DNA of 36,621 bases. It comes from an uncultured Caulobacter sp. Its GTDB lineage: Bacteria > Pseudomonadota > Alphaproteobacteria > Caulobacterales > Caulobacteraceae. This document shows positions 1 through 7,135 of this stretch, piece by piece. The notes beneath the pieces are model-generated. The model did no database searches and was not told the DNA's origin. It worked only from the letters and a program-made list of their open reading frames with translations. Location: contig NZ_CALCDX010000085.1 in NCBI RefSeq assembly GCF_937900395.1, forward strand, positions 1 through 36,621, given 5' to 3'. Positions within the stretch are counted from its first letter, which is position 1; each line of letters opens with the position of its first letter. The position numbers and the translations under genes were made by a program.

Positions 1-880
1 GTCGCCCACGTCCGGCGAGCACGGCGATGACGTCGATGGTCTCGGCGATCAGGCCGCGCGGCACGGTGACCACCGCCTCCTGGATCAGCTGTTCCAGGCG
101 CAGCAGCGCCCCTAGGGCCGAGCCAGCATGCAAGGTGCCCACGCCGCCGGGATGGCCCGTGCCCCAGGCCTTGATCAGGTCGAGCGCCTCGGGCCCGCGC
201 ACCTCGCCGATGATGATGCGGTCGGGCCGTAGCCTCAGGGCCGAGCGGACCAGGTCGGTGAGGCTGGCCACCCCCTCGCGCGTGCGAAGGGCGACCTGGT
301 TAATCGCCGCGCACTGCAGCTCGCGCAGGTCTTCCAGCAGGATGACCCGGTCGCCGCCCATGGCGATCTCGGCTAGCAGGGCGTTGACCAGGGTGGTCTT
401 GCCGCTGGACGTCGGCCCAGCCACCAGGATGTTGGCGCGATCGCGCACGGCCTGCGCAAGGATCTCGCCCTGGCGGTCGGACATCACGCCCGACAGGACG
501 TAGTCGTCGAGCCGGAAGACCAGGCTCGCGGGCTTGCGGATGGAAAAGGTCGGGGCGGCCGCCAGCGGCGGCATCAGGCCCTCGAAGCGCTCACCCGTAC
601 CAGGAAGCTCGGCCGACAGCCGCGGCTGTCCGGCATGGATCTCGGCGGCGACGTGATGGGCCACCAGCCGCAGGATCCGCTCGGCGTCCTCGGCCGAAAC
701 CGACAGCCCAGCATCAACCAGTCCCGCATCAAACCGGTCGATCCACACCCGGCCATCGGGATTGAGCATGACCTCGGCGACGCCGGGGTCCTCCAGACGC
801 GCCAGCAGCAGCGGGCCCAGCGCCGTGCGCAGCATCTGGCGGCTGCGTTCGCGTCCAAGTTCGGTTTCGGAAAGGTCCAC
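1..880 (-). CDS. trbB: TrbB, conjugal transfer ATPase (3' end outside window)
   Basis: VirB11/TrbB-type secretion ATPase that powers the mating-pair formation machine at the inner face of the cytoplasmic membrane. About 293 residues are visible and the C-terminus runs off the window. Seen: Walker A GPTSSGKT near residues 155-162, an acidic box (LLEDLRELQ), Walker B region (RIIIGEVRG) and the His box (GHPGGVGTLHAG), in the family order. No ATG is available; the reading frame opens after an upstream TGA, and the GTG at 880, about ten bases after a GGGGA stretch, gives the usual VirB11-like N-terminus. In related ICEs trbB directly follows traG and a ribbon-helix-helix gene. Here those genes are 10 kb away, so cargo lies between. 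Family assignment is firm; the start is good but not certain. Confidence 0.93.
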   Translation of the reverse strand, partial: MDLSETELGRERSRQMLRTALGPLLLARLEDPGVAEVMLNPDGRVWIDRFDAGLVDAGLSVSAEDAERILRLVAHHVAAEIHAGQPRLSAELPGTGERFEGLMPPLAAAPTFSIRKPASLVFRLDDYVLSGVMSDRQGEILAQAVRDRANILVAGPTSSGKTTLVNALLAEIAMGGDRVILLEDLRELQCAAINQVALRTREGVASLTDLVRSALRLRPDRIIIGEVRGPEALDLIKAWGTGHPGGVGTLHAGSALGALLRLEQLIQEAVVTVPRGLIAETIDVIAVLAGRGR

Positions 881-953
881 GGCTGATCCCCGGTTTCCAC
901 GGGGATGAGTAAGAAGGCCCGAAATCAGCCAATCTCAACAGCCAAATCGGCGC

Positions 954-989
954 GTCGTACCCTGGCGTACAAAGACAGGGAAACGGCGG
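954..989. repeat. 36-bp four-block motif, copy 1 (blocks shuffled relative to copy 2)
   Basis: The sequence reads GTCGTA, CCCTGGCGTA, CAAAGACAGG, GAAACGGCGG in that order. At 31530-31565 the same four blocks occur on the same strand, with the two inner 10-bp blocks exchanged. This copy lies 74 bp upstream of the trbB start, so it could carry the trb promoter or a regulator site. On the minus strand it contains two TACG tetramers exactly 10 bp apart. Function is inferred only. Confidence 0.6.
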
Positions 990-1014
990 CGTCGCTGGAG
1001 AAGCGGGTCGGCGG

Positions 1015-1386
1015 CTAGGCCGAAATCACGGACGCCTGCGCACCGACTGTCCCTGCCCTACCCCGCGCCGCGCCAGTGCGCGTGGCCACCGACCAGGCCG
1101 CCGCCAGCAGCTCGGCCGCCACGTCGGCCTCCAGCGCCGCCAGACGCAGCAGGATGATCCCGGCATTGCGCCGCCGACCAGGCTCGGGCGCGGCCGCGTC
1201 ACTGAGCGAAAGCGCCCAGGCCTGGCGCGACGGCGAGACCTTCACCACCGCCCAACCGGCCGCTGGCCAGCCCAAGGTCGCGAAAGCCTTGCCGCCGATC
1301 CGAAACTGGGTGGTCTCGAAGATCGTCCTGGCCTGGATGCCAGGTCCCAGGTTCATCGCCAGCGCGGAAAATTCGTCGGGGGTCAT
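1015..1386 (-). CDS. MmcQ/YjbR-like small protein
   Basis: A protein of about 123 residues that resembles the MmcQ/YjbR family (CyaY-like fold, described as DNA-binding, role poorly defined). Supporting patterns are an N-terminal TPDEFSALA helix, the central strand pair FRIGGKAFATLG followed by GWAVVKVSP, and a C-terminal alpha-helical segment with an LLAAAW motif. The ATG at 1386 is preferred over an upstream in-frame codon at 1416 because GAGGAA sits eight bases before it. It is transcribed in the same direction as trbB and lies upstream of it, with 134 bp between. It is not a known part of the trb operon, so it may be a cargo gene. The tail after about residue 115 is low complexity. Confidence 0.7.
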   Translation of the reverse strand: MTPDEFSALAMNLGPGIQARTIFETTQFRIGGKAFATLGWPAAGWAVVKVSPSRQAWALSLSDAAAPEPGRRRNAGIILLRLAALEADVAAELLAAAWSVATRTGAARGRAGTVGAQASVISA

Positions 1387-1587
1387 CGGTTCCTCGTGCG
1401 ACACGCGCGACCACAATCCGAGTCGCCACTCAACGCAAAGTCGGACTGACCAACGCCAGAACCGGACGTGCGCTAGTGCGCGTCCGGCTCGTTCGCACGC
1501 TCATCGGACACCAACCGAACGGTCTGCGCGCGCAACCGACGATGTCGAGCCCTAAACCGGCGGCTACGGGATTGGACTTGCAAGCTT

Positions 1588-1626
1588 AAGTGATCGAGAG
1601 AACAGTGTTCTCGCATAAGTCATCGA
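1588..1626. promoter_or_regulatory. Palindrome flanked by direct repeats upstream of the lipoprotein gene
   Basis: A perfect palindrome GAGAACA-G-TGTTCTC (1598-1612) is bracketed by near-identical decamers AAGTGATCGA (1588-1597) and AAGTCATCGA (1617-1626). It ends 11 bp before the ATG at 1637, so a repressor bound here would cover the translation-start region. Candidate operator; no regulator is assigned. Confidence 0.45.
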
Positions 1627-1636
1627 ACGGGGGTGG

Positions 1637-3178
1637 ATGATGCGAGCTCTTATTCTTAGCGCGTGCGTGGTGTTGGGCGGGTGCGCCGGTAGCCCACTCG
1701 TGGTGAGTTATCCCGTTGGGACATCGCGCGAGAACCTGAAGGGGGAGTATCTCGGCGACTACAGCCTGGCCAGTTCGCGCGTTCTCGTGACGATTAGCAG
1801 CCCTAGCGCTGGCGGCGCTACGACAGCGGCTGCCTCGACAACGCCGGCCGTCAACTTCACCAGCGCCATCACCGTCTCGACCGTCGCGCCCGAACAAAAG
1901 CCTGCGGCCGCCAAAGCCGAAGCCAACGTGTGCGCGGACATTCGAAAGACTTACAATACCGACCGGATGGCGCCGTTACGCTTCGTCAAAAACCACGCCG
2001 ACTTCGCAATCCAAATCGATACCTGGCTGTCGACCCCGCCGACCGGTGAAGCCAAGGTCAACGCAGCGCTCGCAGTTTTGGACAGCTTCCTGGCTGATCG
2101 CGCCCAGGACAAGGGAGCGCTGGTTCGCGCCGCACAGCTTCAGCCGCTACTGGCGGCCTGCCCGCAGCTTATCACCGTCGAGCTTAAGGAGGTGGTCGAG
2201 GTCGACCAAGACTCTACCTTCCACCTCTATGGCAATCGCGCCTGGTTGGCGGACAACACGATCGCAGGGGAGTTTGAGGGTCCCTATTTGAAGTCGATCA
2301 ACGCGACGGGGGACGATCGGACCGGAGACGTCCTTGTCGAGGCCGCCAAGTCGATAGCCGTTTTCGAGGCCTATGGACGCCCTGTGGACCCGAAGACGTT
2401 TGGCTATGAGGGCCGCGCCGCAATGAGCGCTTTCATCAAAGTGGCGGGGCTCGACGTCATTGCCACCCTAGCGCAGAAGATCAGAGAGGATGGGTTCGAG
2501 GCCGATACGTTGACCCAGCTCAAGTCGGCGATCGAGGTGGAGAGCAAAGCCGCCAGCGCGGTGCCGCTCCCTGCTATCGATGAGGATCTCCCTCTTCGGA
2601 AAACCTACTCAATCTCCGACCTGAAGGCGGGTCAGTCTCCGTCTTACGCGCTCAACGTCACGATCAAGATTGACGACTGCAGCACAGAGGCCGTCGCCGC
2701 AGAGAAGGCCGAGCGCAGGACAAGCCTGACCACGAAGGAGACGACCAAGTATTACGGCGGCGTCGTCTCACCCGCGACGATCAGCTGCGTGATCGTGGCG
2801 AGCCGCGACGACAAGGAGCTGGCGCGCACCGTGTTCGCGGCGTCCGACGCGACACACTTCCAGGTGCTGCCGCTGCCGAAGCAGCTCTTCGTAAAACAGA
2901 CCTCCGGCTATGGTTGGACGGCCGGTCGACTGACCAAGGCCGATACGACCCGCCCAAGCCCCGTGGTCGCGTGGGCGAGCATTCCTTTCCGGATCGTCGG
3001 TGGCGCCGTCGGCGCGGTCTCGGACGGGATCAAGGGACGCAACGGCGTGATCGACGCCGACAAGGCGCGCATCGAGGCTGAAACCGCCCGGCTGAAAGCC
3101 GCTAAGGCGCTCGAAGACGCCAAGAAGCCAGCGGCCGATACGGCGCCAGCAACTACGACCAGCACGGGCGCTAACTAG
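1637..3178 (+). CDS. Predicted lipoprotein of unknown function
   Basis: A 513-residue protein with a classical lipoprotein signal: a short basic start, the hydrophobic run LILSACVVLGG and a lipobox cysteine in LGGC at about residue 16, predicting a diacylated mature protein in the outer or inner membrane. The mature part has an Ala/Thr-rich linker (about 55-90), a predominantly mixed alpha/beta body, and an Ala/Lys/Glu-rich C-terminal helix (about 460-500) that looks like a coiled coil. No catalytic motif was recognised and no family is proposed. It starts at a double ATG after a G-rich stretch. It is the first gene of the plus-strand cargo block and is separated from the next gene by over 400 bp, so it is probably its own transcription unit. 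Confidence 0.75.
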   Translation: MMRALILSACVVLGGCAGSPLVVSYPVGTSRENLKGEYLGDYSLASSRVLVTISSPSAGGATTAAASTTPAVNFTSAITVSTVAPEQKPAAAKAEANVCADIRKTYNTDRMAPLRFVKNHADFAIQIDTWLSTPPTGEAKVNAALAVLDSFLADRAQDKGALVRAAQLQPLLAACPQLITVELKEVVEVDQDSTFHLYGNRAWLADNTIAGEFEGPYLKSINATGDDRTGDVLVEAAKSIAVFEAYGRPVDPKTFGYEGRAAMSAFIKVAGLDVIATLAQKIREDGFEADTLTQLKSAIEVESKAASAVPLPAIDEDLPLRKTYSISDLKAGQSPSYALNVTIKIDDCSTEAVAAEKAERRTSLTTKETTKYYGGVVSPATISCVIVASRDDKELARTVFAASDATHFQVLPLPKQLFVKQTSGYGWTAGRLTKADTTRPSPVVAWASIPFRIVGGAVGAVSDGIKGRNGVIDADKARIEAETARLKAAKALEDAKKPAADTAPATTTSTGAN

Positions 3179-3574
3179 AACGGCGACGTAAAACCACGCC
3201 AGTTCAGAAGCTTACCCGAACTCGGCTGCTCGTCGGAGCAGGCGTTCGGAATAAGCCGCGCGCCTCTTCGAAAGGTTCGGTCCATCTGTTACGCGCACTC
3301 CGCCGGTACTGCGTCCAAGGGCTACCAAAGCAGCTTCAACCGTCTTGGCTGTGCACAAGGCAACCAGATGACGTTGGAGCACGAAGTGAAGTTGGGTCGG
3401 AGACGAAACGGTTGCGCGTGGCATCGCGCAGAGAACCGATCTCATAGGCACCGAGAGCTGCGCTTCACGGGTTCCGAAACACGCCGCCTAGGTAGTGCCT
3501 ATGCCGCGATCGCCGATCGTGGCGACAGCCGGTCCCGGCCGTCGCAACGAAAAACCAACATGCAGACCATGGAT
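3179..3574. other. Intergenic stretch, no convincing gene
   Basis: About 400 bp between the lipoprotein and the toxin-antitoxin module. Short open frames occur on both strands, including one of 79 codons on the minus strand (3212-3451), but none has a good ribosome binding site plus a recognisable product. It may hold a decayed gene or the junction between two cargo insertions. Confidence 0.4.
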
Positions 3575-3610
3575 TGCACATTCTGCCCATATTGCCTATC
3601 CTGCTTATGG
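3574..3610 (+). promoter_or_regulatory. Toxin-antitoxin promoter built on a 9-bp tandem repeat
   Basis: Four copies of TGCNNAT recur with an exact 9-bp period, at 3575, 3584, 3593 and 3602. They coincide with a promoter-like pair, TTGCAC (3574-3579) and TATCCT (3597-3602), with a 17-bp spacer. GGAGG (3609-3613) and the GTG start at 3621 follow directly. The repeats are therefore candidate operator units for the Xre-type antitoxin encoded next. The promoter assignment is by eye; the leader would be only about 12 nt. Confidence 0.5.
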
Positions 3611-3620
3611 AGGACGAGTC

Positions 3621-4241
3621 GTGAGCGCACAGAAGCAATCTCATCTTACACGAGCCGCCTTGACCAAGGCGATCGAAAGCAAGGTCGAGCGCATGCCCCT
3701 GCACGACCTTGTCGAGCTAGCCTCAACGTTGAAGGTGACCGTGCCTCCCGCCGCTAGGTCGATCCGGCGGCGCGAGGCGCAGGGAGGCGTGCAACCGGCC
3801 AAACCCGAAGGCCGCATGCTGCAGGGCGCTGGCGTAGGACCGGTCGTGTCGGCTGCCAAGGGCAGCCGGCTTCTAGACGCCATAACCGTCAACGTCGAGG
3901 CGACCGATTGGGCCGAGAGCGAACTTGTCGGTGCGGGGGCGCTGGTCGAGCAGCTTAGCATTGCTCGAGGCACCCTCGACAACTGGCGCAAGGCCGGCAA
4001 GGTCATAGCGCTGCGCAAAGGGTTGCGAAACTTCGTCTATCCGCTCCGGCAATTCGACCGCCGACGGCCCGTGGACGGCCTCGACCAAATCGCCGAGCAT
4101 TTTACCTCCGCCGAAGAGGCTTGGGAGTGGTTGGTCGCCCCAAACCGAATGACGGACGGCAAGGCACCGATCGACGCACTTCATGCTGGCGATGTTCAAG
4201 CCGTGCTCAGAGCGGCAGCGGGAGCTTTTGACTACGCGTGA
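3621..4241 (+). CDS. Xre/MbcA/ParS-type antitoxin of a RES toxin pair
   Basis: A 206-residue antitoxin expected to bind and neutralise the RES toxin encoded next and to autorepress the operon. The middle part looks like a helix-turn-helix (LVEQLSIARGTLDNWRKAGKVIAL). The C-terminus carries the toxin-binding antitoxin domain pattern (AWEWLVAPNRMTDGKAPIDALHAGD). The N-terminal about 110 residues are extra relative to many family members. An upstream ATG at 3495 would run through the promoter repeats, so the GTG at 3621, seven bases after GGAGG, is preferred. Its TGA overlaps the GTG of the toxin gene, which implies translational coupling. Family knowledge: such pairs are common on mobile elements. 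I infer an element-stabilising or abortive-infection role. Confidence 0.85.
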   Translation: MSAQKQSHLTRAALTKAIESKVERMPLHDLVELASTLKVTVPPAARSIRRREAQGGVQPAKPEGRMLQGAGVGPVVSAAKGSRLLDAITVNVEATDWAESELVGAGALVEQLSIARGTLDNWRKAGKVIALRKGLRNFVYPLRQFDRRRPVDGLDQIAEHFTSAEEAWEWLVAPNRMTDGKAPIDALHAGDVQAVLRAAAGAFDYA

Positions 4242-4834
4242 AGCTGGTTGCGTCCAAACTTAGGGAGCGGGTGATCTCCGCCAAGCTCGCCGACTGGCCG
4301 CGGATTCTGCCCACCAAGCATCGGGCGACGCCGGCCGGAGCGGGATACGGCTCAAGCCGGTATTCTAGCCCAACCGACGCCTTCAGGGTGCTGTACGCGG
4401 CTATCGACTTCCCAACCGCGTTTGCCGAAGCCGTGGTGCGCGACCGGTTCGAGGGCAAAACGCGACGCTATCTCTATCGCCCGCACCTCGAACAGGTCTG
4501 CTTGACCGCCGTCAGCTCTGCCCGCGAACTTACTTTGCTCGATCTCCGGGGCGCGGGCGCCTATGAGCTCGGCGTCAACACGGATGCAAGCCGGGCTCGC
4601 GAGCACAGAGTCGGCCAGACTTTCTCGCAGTCTGTGCACAGTGGGCTGCCTGAGGTCGACGCCATCCTTTTCGATTCCCGCCTAACCACCGGCGCCTGCG
4701 TCGCCATCTATGATCGCGCCTTCCCTGCGCTGTCGGCGACCGTACCGATCGCGCTGATGCAGGCTGCCCTTCTGCCGGCGGAGATCACCCGGCTTAACAT
4801 CGTCTTGCGGCGCGAACGAGGGTATGCGCCGTGA
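4238..4834 (+). CDS. RES-domain toxin (predicted NAD-degrading)
   Basis: A 198-residue RES-family toxin. The conserved trio that names the family is visible as Arg41 (GSSRYSSP), Glu64 (TAFAEAV) and Ser147 (ILFDSRLT), together with the usual FRVLYAA helix. Characterised RES toxins deplete NAD+ in the cytoplasm and so arrest growth; activity here is inferred from the intact residues. Translation starts at GTG in a GTGA overlap with the antitoxin stop. The methyltransferase gene follows after 43 bp on the same strand, so the three genes may be cotranscribed. Confidence 0.88.
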   Translation: MKLVASKLRERVISAKLADWPRILPTKHRATPAGAGYGSSRYSSPTDAFRVLYAAIDFPTAFAEAVVRDRFEGKTRRYLYRPHLEQVCLTAVSSARELTLLDLRGAGAYELGVNTDASRAREHRVGQTFSQSVHSGLPEVDAILFDSRLTTGACVAIYDRAFPALSATVPIALMQAALLPAEITRLNIVLRRERGYAP

Positions 4835-4877
4835 GGGGGCCAGCGCGAGATTCGCGCCTTGATACTGGGGCGCGCTG

Positions 4878-6182
4878 ATGGCGAAGCGACTTTGCATCGT
4901 TTCGCCAAAGCGGAACAAACGCCTGCAGACCGGCTGGGAAGGCTTCTTCCCCTACTACGCTGGCTACCCTGAGCTCTTCGCCCGCGAGCTTCTGAAGAGC
5001 GCCAAGTTGCCACATGGTGCTGTGGTCCTGGATCCGTGGAACGGTAGTGGGACCACCACCTACACCGCTACGACGCTCGGCCTGAACTCTATTGGGATCG
5101 ACCTGAACCCGGTGATGATCATCGTCGCACGCGCCCGTCTCCTGCCGCCCAGCGAAGCCGATCATCTTCGTCCCCTCGCCGCGACGATTCTGTCGCATGC
5201 TCATTCTGCTCCACCAGAGCTCGCGCCGGACGATGCCCTCCTGAGCTGGTTCGATCCTGCAACCGCCGCCTTCGTCCGTGGCATCGAACAGAATATCCGA
5301 CGAAGCCTGGTTGGCAGCATGACCAAGTCGCCGGATGGGGTGCATCTCGATCGCATCTCAGGTACCGCCGCAACGCTCTACGTGGCCTTATTCGCCGCTT
5401 GTCGGCGTCTGGTCGCGCCGTTCCGGTCGTCAAACCCCACTTGGTTGCGCGCGCCTAAGGCCGACGATGCCCGGATCGCCGCCCCTAAGGCCGCCATCGC
5501 GCGGGATTTCGGCAACAATGTACGAGGCATGACCGCCGCTCTCGTGGAGAAGCGCGAGGCGGACCAGCACCTGAAGAAGCTACCGCACCCAGGGGACTGC
5601 AAGATCAGCTTATCTGACACGGTCGCGATGGAGCTACGAGATGCGAGCGTCGACTTCGTACTGACCTCACCGCCCTATTGCACACGAATTGACTACACGG
5701 CGGCGACGCGCATCGAACTGGCGGTGCTGGCGCCGCTACTGAAGACCGCTGAGCGCGCCCTCGGTCGGCAGATGATCGGCTCCACTCAGGTCCCTAAGGG
5801 CGAGATTGAACTCGACGAAGCATGGGGCAAGAGCTGCCTTAGCTTTCTGGCCGCGCTCAAGGCCCACCCATCCAAGGCCTCAGGCGGCTACTACTACCGC
5901 ACTCACCTGGACTACTTCGACAAGATGAATCGTTCCGTGCAGCGTTTGGCTCGCAGCCTAAAGCCCGGTGGCCGCGCCGTGCTGGTGGTGCAAGATTCCT
6001 ACTACAAAGACATCCACAACGACCTGCCAAAGATCATCACCGAGATCGGCGCGGGCCACGGGCTAACCTTGGCCCAGAGTGCATCCTTCCATCTCCGCTC
6101 AATGTCTGACGTGAACCCGGGCCGAAAGACCTATGTCCGCCCGTCGGGCGCGACTGAATCGGTTCTCTGTTTCCGCAAGTAG
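4878..6182 (+). CDS. DNA methyltransferase (SPPY-type, N4-cytosine or N6-adenine)
   Basis: A 434-residue SAM-dependent DNA methyltransferase. Motif I, DPWNGSGTT, sits at residues 52-60 and is followed by the acidic SAM-ribose strand (SIGIDLNP). Motif IV, TSPPY, is at 263-267; TSPPY is typical of N4-cytosine enzymes, but adenine enzymes can share it. The roughly 200 residues between the motifs are where a target-recognition region could lie. A later LKPGGRAVLVVQDSYY segment matches a late conserved strand of the fold. No restriction endonuclease gene is adjacent. Instead a helicase and nuclease-like operon follows after a 113-bp regulatory gap, suggesting that the enzyme marks self DNA for that system (inference). 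Confidence 0.9.
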   Translation: MAKRLCIVSPKRNKRLQTGWEGFFPYYAGYPELFARELLKSAKLPHGAVVLDPWNGSGTTTYTATTLGLNSIGIDLNPVMIIVARARLLPPSEADHLRPLAATILSHAHSAPPELAPDDALLSWFDPATAAFVRGIEQNIRRSLVGSMTKSPDGVHLDRISGTAATLYVALFAACRRLVAPFRSSNPTWLRAPKADDARIAAPKAAIARDFGNNVRGMTAALVEKREADQHLKKLPHPGDCKISLSDTVAMELRDASVDFVLTSPPYCTRIDYTAATRIELAVLAPLLKTAERALGRQMIGSTQVPKGEIELDEAWGKSCLSFLAALKAHPSKASGGYYYRTHLDYFDKMNRSVQRLARSLKPGGRAVLVVQDSYYKDIHNDLPKIITEIGAGHGLTLAQSASFHLRSMSDVNPGRKTYVRPSGATESVLCFRK

Positions 6183-6232
6183 TCGAGGCGCGGGCCGAAC
6201 TTTGCGCGAGAGCATAGAATCCTCGCCACCTA

Positions 6233-6289
6233 GCATGGACGACCGTGTGCAAGCATGGGATTGCATGGAAAAGCGTGGAATGATACATA
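6233..6289 (+). promoter_or_regulatory. 10-bp phased GCATGG repeats over the four-gene operon promoter
   Basis: GCATGG occurs at 6233, 6253 and 6263, with GCGTGG at 6273 and a weaker CCGTGT at 6243. All five fall on one exact 10-bp register, that is, one face of the helix. A promoter-like TTGCAT (6261-6266) and TACATA (6284-6289) with a 17-bp spacer overlaps the last repeats, and the first ATG of the operon is at 6296. The local sequence CATGGGATTGCA resembles CATGGATTGCA at the toxin-antitoxin promoter (3568-3578). This suggests cooperative binding of a regulator; which one is unknown. Confidence 0.5.
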
Positions 6290-6295
6290 GAGGTC

Positions 6296-7135
6296 ATGTC
6301 TCGCACCGTCTCCATTGCTGATCAGCTTGCGCGCAACGTCCAGCGCCAGCAGGAAGCGTTTGCGGCCATGGCAAAGGCTTTGGCCACCGGGGATGCTCCC
6401 GGCCGCGAGCGGGCGCAGACGAAGATCGCCGAGCTGACAGCGGAATATCAGCGCCTCACCGAATCCCTTCGCTTTAGCGAGTTGGAAGCTCGTGAGATCG
6501 CCACCCCCCGGGCGCGAAAACCGGGCAAGCCCCTGCGCGAGTTGGCGCTCGACGCGCTAGATGATCTTGGCGTGCCTGCGGCGCCAGCGCTGATCGCTGA
6601 CCTGACAGCGGCACTAACCGGGGACCGACCGTCGCCGTCGCGGTTTGCGAGCTTGCGACGCGACGAGGAAAACGCCGCCCGACGGAATATCGCGGCGCGT
6701 CCGGCATGGGTCGCGCCGGCCATCAACGCGCAGCAGCTAACCGCCATTCCGCGTTTGCTCACCAATTCGGCCTGGGAGATGGAGCGCCGCATCGTTGGCG
6801 CCCGCAGCATCCGGACCGACAATCTTCGTATCGCGATCAGCCTGGCGAGCCGGCTGGCCCACCTTCGCGAAGCCGGCGCGCACGAAGCTAAACAGGTCGA
6901 GCGCCTCCTGTTCCCATTTGCGCGCTCAGTGCCCGGAGCCGTGAAGCACGGCCAGGAGATCGACACCCAGCGCACAATTGACGCCGCCCGTCAGGAACTG
7001 GCACCGATCGAGAACGCAGACTTGGAGGAACGGCGCGAGGCGGCCGCCAAGCTTGCGACCGCTGGTCCACAGGTGCGCCTGTGGGGCCGTCCCGTGCTGA
7101 TCGACACCGCCACTGCGGAGAGGGCCGTTCGGTGA
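6296..7135 (+). CDS. Uncharacterised coiled-coil/winged-helix-like protein, gene 1 of the four-gene operon
   Basis: A 279-residue protein I do not recognise. Residues about 5-70 are heptad-rich (ADQLARNVQRQQEAFAAMAK and onward) and likely a coiled coil. Residues about 80-125 (ELALDALDDLGVPAAPALIADL, then SRFASLRRDEE) have the spacing of a winged-helix DNA-binding domain. The rest is alpha-helical. There is no membrane segment. Its stop overlaps the GTG of the next gene, so it is translationally coupled to it. By position it could be the DNA-binding or structural subunit of a complex with the following nuclease-like and helicase proteins; this is inference. Start chosen: ATG at 6296, after AGAGG and directly downstream of the phased repeats. 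Confidence 0.75.
   Translation: MSRTVSIADQLARNVQRQQEAFAAMAKALATGDAPGRERAQTKIAELTAEYQRLTESLRFSELEAREIATPRARKPGKPLRELALDALDDLGVPAAPALIADLTAALTGDRPSPSRFASLRRDEENAARRNIAARPAWVAPAINAQQLTAIPRLLTNSAWEMERRIVGARSIRTDNLRIAISLASRLAHLREAGAHEAKQVERLLFPFARSVPGAVKHGQEIDTQRTIDAARQELAPIENADLEERREAAAKLATAGPQVRLWGRPVLIDTATAERAVR

Noticed and set aside
1598..1612. GAGAACA-G-TGTTCTC as an SOS (LexA) box
   Set aside because: Alphaproteobacterial LexA sites are direct repeats of GTTC with seven bases between; this is a palindrome with different spacing.
3212..3451. 79-codon minus-strand frame in the gap before the toxin-antitoxin genes
   Set aside because: No convincing ribosome binding site or family pattern; could be a remnant, but support is too weak to list as a gene.
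3575..3610. Tandem 9-bp repeats as a CRISPR or iteron array
   Set aside because: Units are too short and have no spacers, and there is no replication initiator gene nearby; position over a promoter favours an operator.
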